From Cryptomeria japonica (Eukaryota; Streptophyta; Pinopsida; Cupressales; Cupressaceae), in NCBI RefSeq assembly GCF_030272615.1, contig NC_081408.1:401973889-402037888 (forward strand): a stretch of 64,000 nucleotides of DNA, given 5' to 3'. A program made the position numbers and the translations under genes. Numbering within the stretch: position 1 is the first letter of the stretch; every line of letters starts with the position of its first letter. Of this stretch, positions 58,870 to 64,000 are shown piece after piece. The notes below the pieces were generated by a model. The model was not told the DNA's origin and made no database searches. It saw only the letters and a list, made by a program, of their open reading frames with translations.

Positions 58870-61800
58870 AAATCATCTCCTGGAATATTAGGGGACTTAA
58901 TAGTCCTCATAAACATAATTTAGTTAGAAATATGATTAGAGACAAAAACCCTGACATTTTTTTGATTCAAGAAACTAAGATGGTGAAAGAAAAAGTTGAA
59001 AGTTTGAATATTTTCAAAAATGGAGGAGTCAGCGGAGGTAGTTTAGAAGGTGCCTCGGGAGGAATTGTTACATTCTGGAACAAAAACAATATAGAAGGAG
59101 AGGTGTTAATTCAAGACAACAACCTGGCTTGTATTAGATTTAAGAACATTAAGAATTGCACTATGTGGGTCCTAACAAATGTTTATGCTCCTAACACTAA
59201 GACTGGTCATAGCGAGATGTGGAGATATCTCACTGGGTTGAGAAGAAGATTTGTTGAGGACAGCTGGATAATTATGGGAGATTTCAACACTCCCTTGAAG
59301 GAAAATGAGAAAAAGGGAGGGAGTCATGCTAATCTGGATAGCAGATTGGACCTAATGGACTTTATAAACAATAATGCCATTCATGATCTGGAGTTGCAAG
59401 GAGTCAAATACACCTGGACTAATCGAAGAAGTGGTGAGAATTTGATTCAGGTCAGACTGGATAGAGCTCTACTTTCCTTAGACTAGTTTAATCTTCATGA
59501 ATGTTCTTTATCATCTCACATAAGGGCAGGATCAGATCATTACCCTATAACCCTAACGACTGAAGTAAAAAATATAAGGAGACACTTCCCTTATAGATTT
59601 GAAAAAATGTGGACTAGACACCCGAATCTGGAAAGTAAGATTAAGGACTGGTGGCAGGTCAGTATTGAAGGCAATGCCATGTATAAAGTGGTGAAAAAGC
59701 TAAAGAATGTTAAAGATAATGTCAAGAAGTGGAATAAGGACTGCTTTGGGAACATCTTTACCTCAAAAGCATCGACCCTCTTAGAACTCAAGGAGATCCA
59801 GGATGAGATACAACACAATGGTTATACCTATATGTCTAGAAATACTGAAGATGCTATTCTGATGAGATATCATGAAATAATAGCTAAGAGGAAACCTACT
59901 GGAAACAAAGATCGAGAAATGTCTGGTTAAAGGAGGGGGATAGGAACACTAAATACTTCCATATGTCCACACTTAGACATAAGGCTATAAATAGAATTGT
60001 ACATATTAAAGTGAATGGCAGATGTGTTGAAGATGATGATTCCATGAGCAAGACTTTCCCTAATCTACTTGCTAAGGATCAGAACCTGAATAAACAGGCC
60101 TAAAGGGAACTTCTTGACAATATACCTACCACTCTGGGGGAAGAGCACAATGACCGTTTAACTGCCATTCCCTCCCATGATGAAATTCTGACAGCTATTA
60201 AGTCCTTTGAGGGTAGCAAAGCCCCAGGTCCGGATGGCTTTCCCATGTTCTTCTTCCAAATGTACTGGCATATTATTGGAGATGATGTTACAAGATCTGT
60301 GAAAGAGTTTTTTGGTAATAGAAAACTTTTGAAAGAAGTTAATGGTACTTTTATAGCTCTTATACCCAAAAAGATGGGGGTTGATTCAATGGATCTTTTC
60401 AGACCTATAAGCTTATGCAACTCTCTCTACAAGATTATCTCTAAGGTCCTTACCTCTAGAATTCTCAAATTGCTTCCTTCCATTATCTCGCCTCAGCAAA
60501 GTGGTTTTGTCCCGGGGAGGCAAATTTTGGACTCTATCATTTTTGTTCATGAAAATATCCATTCTCTGGCCTTTTCTAAAAATGAAGGTTTTTTTCTGAA
60601 GCTTGACCTCTCTAAAGCCTATGATAGAGTGGATTGGGATTTTATGATGGATGTCCTTTCAGCTTTTGGTTTTAATCCTAGGAGTGTTGGACTTATCAGG
60701 CAACTTGTTTCTTCGGCCACTTTCTCTGTGCTAATGAATGGCTCCCCCTCTCCTTTCTTTAAAGCCTCAAGAGGTCTCAGGCAAGGGGACCCCTATCTCC
60801 AGTGATCTTTATCATCATGGCGGAATGTTTGGGGAGATGTATTGGAAAGCTGGTTGAGAAAAGGGAGTTTTGTGGTTTGAAACCTTCTTCGGCAGATCAA
60901 ATATGCTCTCATTAGTAGTTTGTTGATGATTCTATAATAATGGGAAAAGCCACTGTAAAGGACGCTAGAAGACTAAAAAAAGCTTTGGATATCTATGGAG
61001 AGGCTACTGGTCAGCTTATAAACTGGTCTAAAAGCTTTGTTTATTTTATCAACACCCCAGAGAGAAGGAGGATTAAGATTAGTAACATTCTGGGTGGCCA
61101 AATTGGTAGCTTGCCTGCCTCCTATTTGGGGCTCCCTTTAGGTCAGGATCCTCCAGATACCTTTTGGGGAGCCTTGGTGGATAAATTCCATAAAAAGCTA
61201 TCTGGATGGAAGGGAGCTCTACTTAGTCAAGTAGATAAGGTTCAAATGCTAAAAAACACTCTTCAAAGTATCCCTCTCTATGCCATCAGTCTGTTCAGGA
61301 TTCCTACTAAGTATGCTGAGGCCATTGAAAAAATACATAGATCCTTTTTATGGACAGGGGTTGAGGAGAAGAAGAAAATGAACTTAATTGCTTGGGAGAA
61401 GGTCTGTAAGCCTATGAATAAAGGTGGTCTGGGCCTTAGAAGAATAAGAGACATAAATGAAGACCTTATGGCTAAGCAGATTTGGAGAGGATATAGAAAT
61501 CAAGGAGAGTGGAAAAAAATATGGGACAACAAATATAAAAGCCAATGTCCAAATCTTCAAAGTTTCCTCAAAGCAGAGATGATCCCAATTGGATCCAATA
61601 TTTGGAAAAAAATCTCTAGGACTAGAGACTTAATTATCAAAGGTACAAAATGGAAGTTGGGGAAAGGGAATCTTATTCAGTTTTGGGAGGATCCTTGGCT
61701 TATGGAGACCCCTTTAAATGAAAACCTTGAGAGTGGAACAGATATCAGAACCAATGCAAGGAAAGATTTGGAACCAAGGTGGAGGATTATTGGAAAGATG

Positions 61801-62999
61801 GATAGTGGAAAGACTTATCTCAAGTGGATCAGTCTTTGGGTAGTTTGAACAAAGTCATGAACTCAATGGTGAGGATTGAAGAAGAAGACCAATTAATTTG
61901 GAAACTCACTGCTAGTGGTACTTTTACAGTGGCATCTCTTTATCATCAACAATACAATAACATGGAAAGTCCTTGTTGGGCTAAAGCATGGGTGAAAGGC
62001 CTTACCCCCAAGATCAACATTTTCTTTTGGATAGCCCTCCAAGACAAAATTCTAACAATAGAGAATATAAGAAAAAGAGGTATCAGCATACCAATTTTCT
62101 GTACACTCTGTAAGCAAAATGAGGAGACAATAAATCATATGCTCTTTCATTGCCCCTTCTCAGCTGATGTTTGGGGAAGTTGCCTGGATCAATTCAATAT
62201 CAGTTGGAGCTTCCCCAACTCGATTTAGGAGATTTTCAAGTCATGGCATCATCCTTCAAAAAATAGAACTACTACCTTGCTATGGAGAATTGCTTTACCA
62301 CACAGGTGCTAGGGTATATGGAAAGAGAGAAATGACAGGATTTTCAGAGAAAAGTACACTAAGGCTAACATTGTGTTTGAAAAAATAAGAAGAAGCATAG
62401 TGGAAAATATGAATATTATAGGTGGTAATGATAATCCTAACACTAAGGAGGATCAACTTGTCTATAAAAAATGGAGATTAAAAGCTGAAGAGAATATCCA
62501 GAGTAACCCTAGAGAGGGAGTGATATGGACCAGCCCACCTAGGGGATGGATGAAAATCAATTTTGATGGGGCCTCTAAGGGAAACCCGGGGGTTGCAAGA
62601 TGTGGAGTGGTCCTAAGGGATGAATGGGGAATATGTAAAATCATCAAATGTATTCCTATAGGAAAACAAACCAACCATGTTGCGGAAGCCATGGTGGCTT
62701 ATCATGGGATTATCCTTGCCAAAGAAGCTAAATGCACTAAAGTTTGGTGTGAAGGAGACTCCTTAAACATTATCAACTATTTAAATATGAAATTCCCACC
62801 GTCATGGTCAATTAGTAATGCTATTAAAGAAACAAGGAAAATCAGCAAAGAGTTTGAAATGTGTGTTTTTACACATGTTTATAGGGAGGCCAACTCTTGT
62901 GCTGATTGGGTAGCCAACCTGGCTTGCCAATCGAAAAACATCATCACTAGTTATGGTGAAAAGGAGATTGCAAGTGAAATGAAATCCTTACTCAATTAG
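58866..62999 (+). pseudogene. LINE ORF2: endonuclease, reverse transcriptase, RNase H
   Basis: Order of domains follows. The AP endonuclease has SWNIRG, IQETK and MGDFNT, and SDHYP after a TAG at 59484. The RT domain has KAPGPDGF, FRPISLCNSLYKIISKVL, QSGFVPGRQI, KLDLSKAYDRVDW (motif A), RGLRQGDP (motif B) and FVDD (60919-60930, motif C). The zinc-ribbon block is FCTLCKQNEETINHMLFHC. The plant-type RNase H has WMKINFDGASKGNPG, AEAM, EGDS and REANSCADWVA. All catalytic residues I can check are present. Damage includes TAG 59484, TAA 60101, TAG TAG 60913-60918, TAG 62226 and TAG 62310, and frame shifts near 59895, 60790 and 61830. RNase H with FDG/AEAM is the RVT_3 type. Confidence 0.92.
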
Positions 63000-63046
63000 G
63001 ACCGAAGCTATACAAGGTAACGTGGTACTTTTAATCATTATTTATA

Positions 63047-64000
63047 ATGAACTTTCCGCCTTTTTCGATGCAGGGCTTGCTTGAAGATAATGAGCTATTA
63101 AATAGGTGTCATATCATCATTATTTGGCACGGATTATGGGTGCTCTTACAGAATAACCACAGAAACCAGAGGAAAAGTTATCAAAATGAGAGAAGGCATT
63201 GCAAGGAAGGTGCTGGAAAAATGGGAGGAAACAAGAAGAGATTTGAACCTGCTTCATGCGCTGAATGGAGAAAGAACGAAGAAGTCTGGAGTATCCTTTA
63301 GCAAGGGGGGCTCAATGTTTTCATGGAACAACTGAATGGGAAGGACCCCACAATTACCAGCTACTTCATAAATAACTGGAAAAATGGAAAAGTTCTGATT
63401 GGATCACATATGATGAATGTAGATGAAGAGGTTATCGCTGAGGCCACGGGGATGACTACCGAGGGTATGAAATTTTACAGGGACAGAGGGATATCAGATA
63501 AGGTTGCAGACAAGTTTCCTGTTACAGATGGTGAGAGAAGAAAGATGATCAAAATTGACAACTCCTACCACTCCCCGAAGAGAATTTGCAGGCCATGGAG
63601 GTTCGTCTTATTTGCTTCTATTGAATATATTACCTTAGACGGTAGGTTTACCAGGGCTTATGGGCATCACTTCGTCCTTCTTAACCATTTCCGTCATGGT
63701 GAAAGGGTTAGCCTTCCCTATTACCTGGCCTGTTCAATAGATCATACTATAAAGGAGATCCAGAAGGACCCTAAAGGCGATCATGCCCTCCACCAGGGGC
63801 TCATGGTCCTGGTTTACAAAATGCTAAAGGGGAAGTGCAGTGAAAAGCCTATTAAAGGCAAAAATGCCAGAGATGAGACTACAGAAAGTAAGGATAGTGG
63901 TTTCAACTTTGATTCTAAGACCGAGGGAGAGTCGGAAGAAACTAGCAAAAAAGGGAGGATTAGGGCTAAGAAGAGGAGGATTATTGTGGAATCTGAAATG
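63047..64000 (+). pseudogene. LINE ORF3: Thr-Gly domain protein, incomplete at the window end
   Basis: The frame begins 47 bases after the ORF2 stop (ATG at 63047), has one TAG at 63299-63301 and stays open to the last base. A block FMEQLNGKDPTITSYFINNW is followed by VDEEVIAEATGMTTEGMKFY. Then come FVLLNHFRHGERVSLPYYL and LHQGLMVLVYKMLKG. The basic KKGRIRAKKRRIIVE near the end may be a nuclear localisation signal. Clear homology to the protein at 46.7-48.4 kb and weaker similarity to ORF B of the LTR elements. Function unknown. It may be a third element protein, or a different element abutting the LINE, though the short gap argues for the former. Confidence 0.7.

Larger units (their letters stand above)
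57082..64000 (+). mobile_element. Plant L1-type LINE with three ORFs, 3' end outside the window
   Basis: Order: ORF1 (RNA-binding, 57082-58869), ORF2 (AP endonuclease, reverse transcriptase, zinc-ribbon, RNase H; 58866-62999) and ORF3 (63047 to beyond 64000). ORF1 ends TGA inside the ATG of ORF2 (ATGA overlap). All ORFs carry stops and frameshifts, so this copy is dead, but motifs remain clear. ORF3 is not part of the canonical plant LINE and has a relative in the 46.6-48.5 kb insertion. Confidence 0.9.

Overview
This is eukaryotic, repeat-dominated plant nuclear DNA. It holds one recognisable host gene among layers of decayed retrotransposons. The gene is FCA (flowering-time control RNA-binding protein), minus strand, about 44.5 to 32.3 kb, with 17 inferred exons and a 745-aa product. 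The very long FCA introns, the density of old nested LTR elements and the low gene density fit a large-genome seed plant, most likely a gymnosperm. That assignment is inference, not read directly from the sequence.

Layout, left to right. 1-6244: the right part of an LTR retroelement (element 1) with its 3' LTR at 5094-6244. 6245-8113: an older LTR remnant containing a perfect 59-bp inverted repeat. 8114-16156: a complete LTR element (element 2) with two 1192-bp LTRs, a CTTTA target duplication, a primer-binding site and a polypurine tract, inserted in a minisatellite that continues to about 16690. 17150-21053: a decayed minus-strand Ty3/gypsy pol. 21054-29240: a large Ty3/gypsy-like element without recognisable pol, full of tandem repeats. 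29247-30060: a probable solo LTR. 30060-32348: AT-rich DNA with telomere-like repeats. 32349-44494: FCA. 46561-48520: a 1.93-kb insertion with 16-bp target duplications. 50289-53860: a Ty1/copia relic with LTR, gag and protease. 54700-56070: another LTR with its flank. 57082-64000: a LINE with ORF1, ORF2 (endonuclease, reverse transcriptase, RNase H) and a third ORF that runs off the window.

The most interesting content is a pair of non-autonomous LTR elements. Each encodes a gag-like protein with a coiled coil and many zinc knuckles, plus a second protein of about 1,100 codons (intact-equivalent, in element 2) where pol would be expected. No protease, reverse transcriptase, RNase H or integrase is visible in the complete copy. 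A domain of that second protein, with a Thr-Gly motif followed downstream by a hydrophobic Gly-Leu-Leu segment, resembles the third ORF of the LINE and the ORF carried by the 1.93-kb insertion. One accessory protein module therefore seems to ride in two unrelated retrotransposon classes.

FCA is structurally complete: two RRMs, a Q-rich region and a WW domain. Its 7.5-kb intron 3 corresponds in number to the intron in which Arabidopsis FCA is known to be prematurely polyadenylated. All other coding regions here are mobile-element genes carrying stops or frameshifts. In element 2 every stop can be explained by a C-to-T change, which suggests decay by deamination of methylated cytosine.
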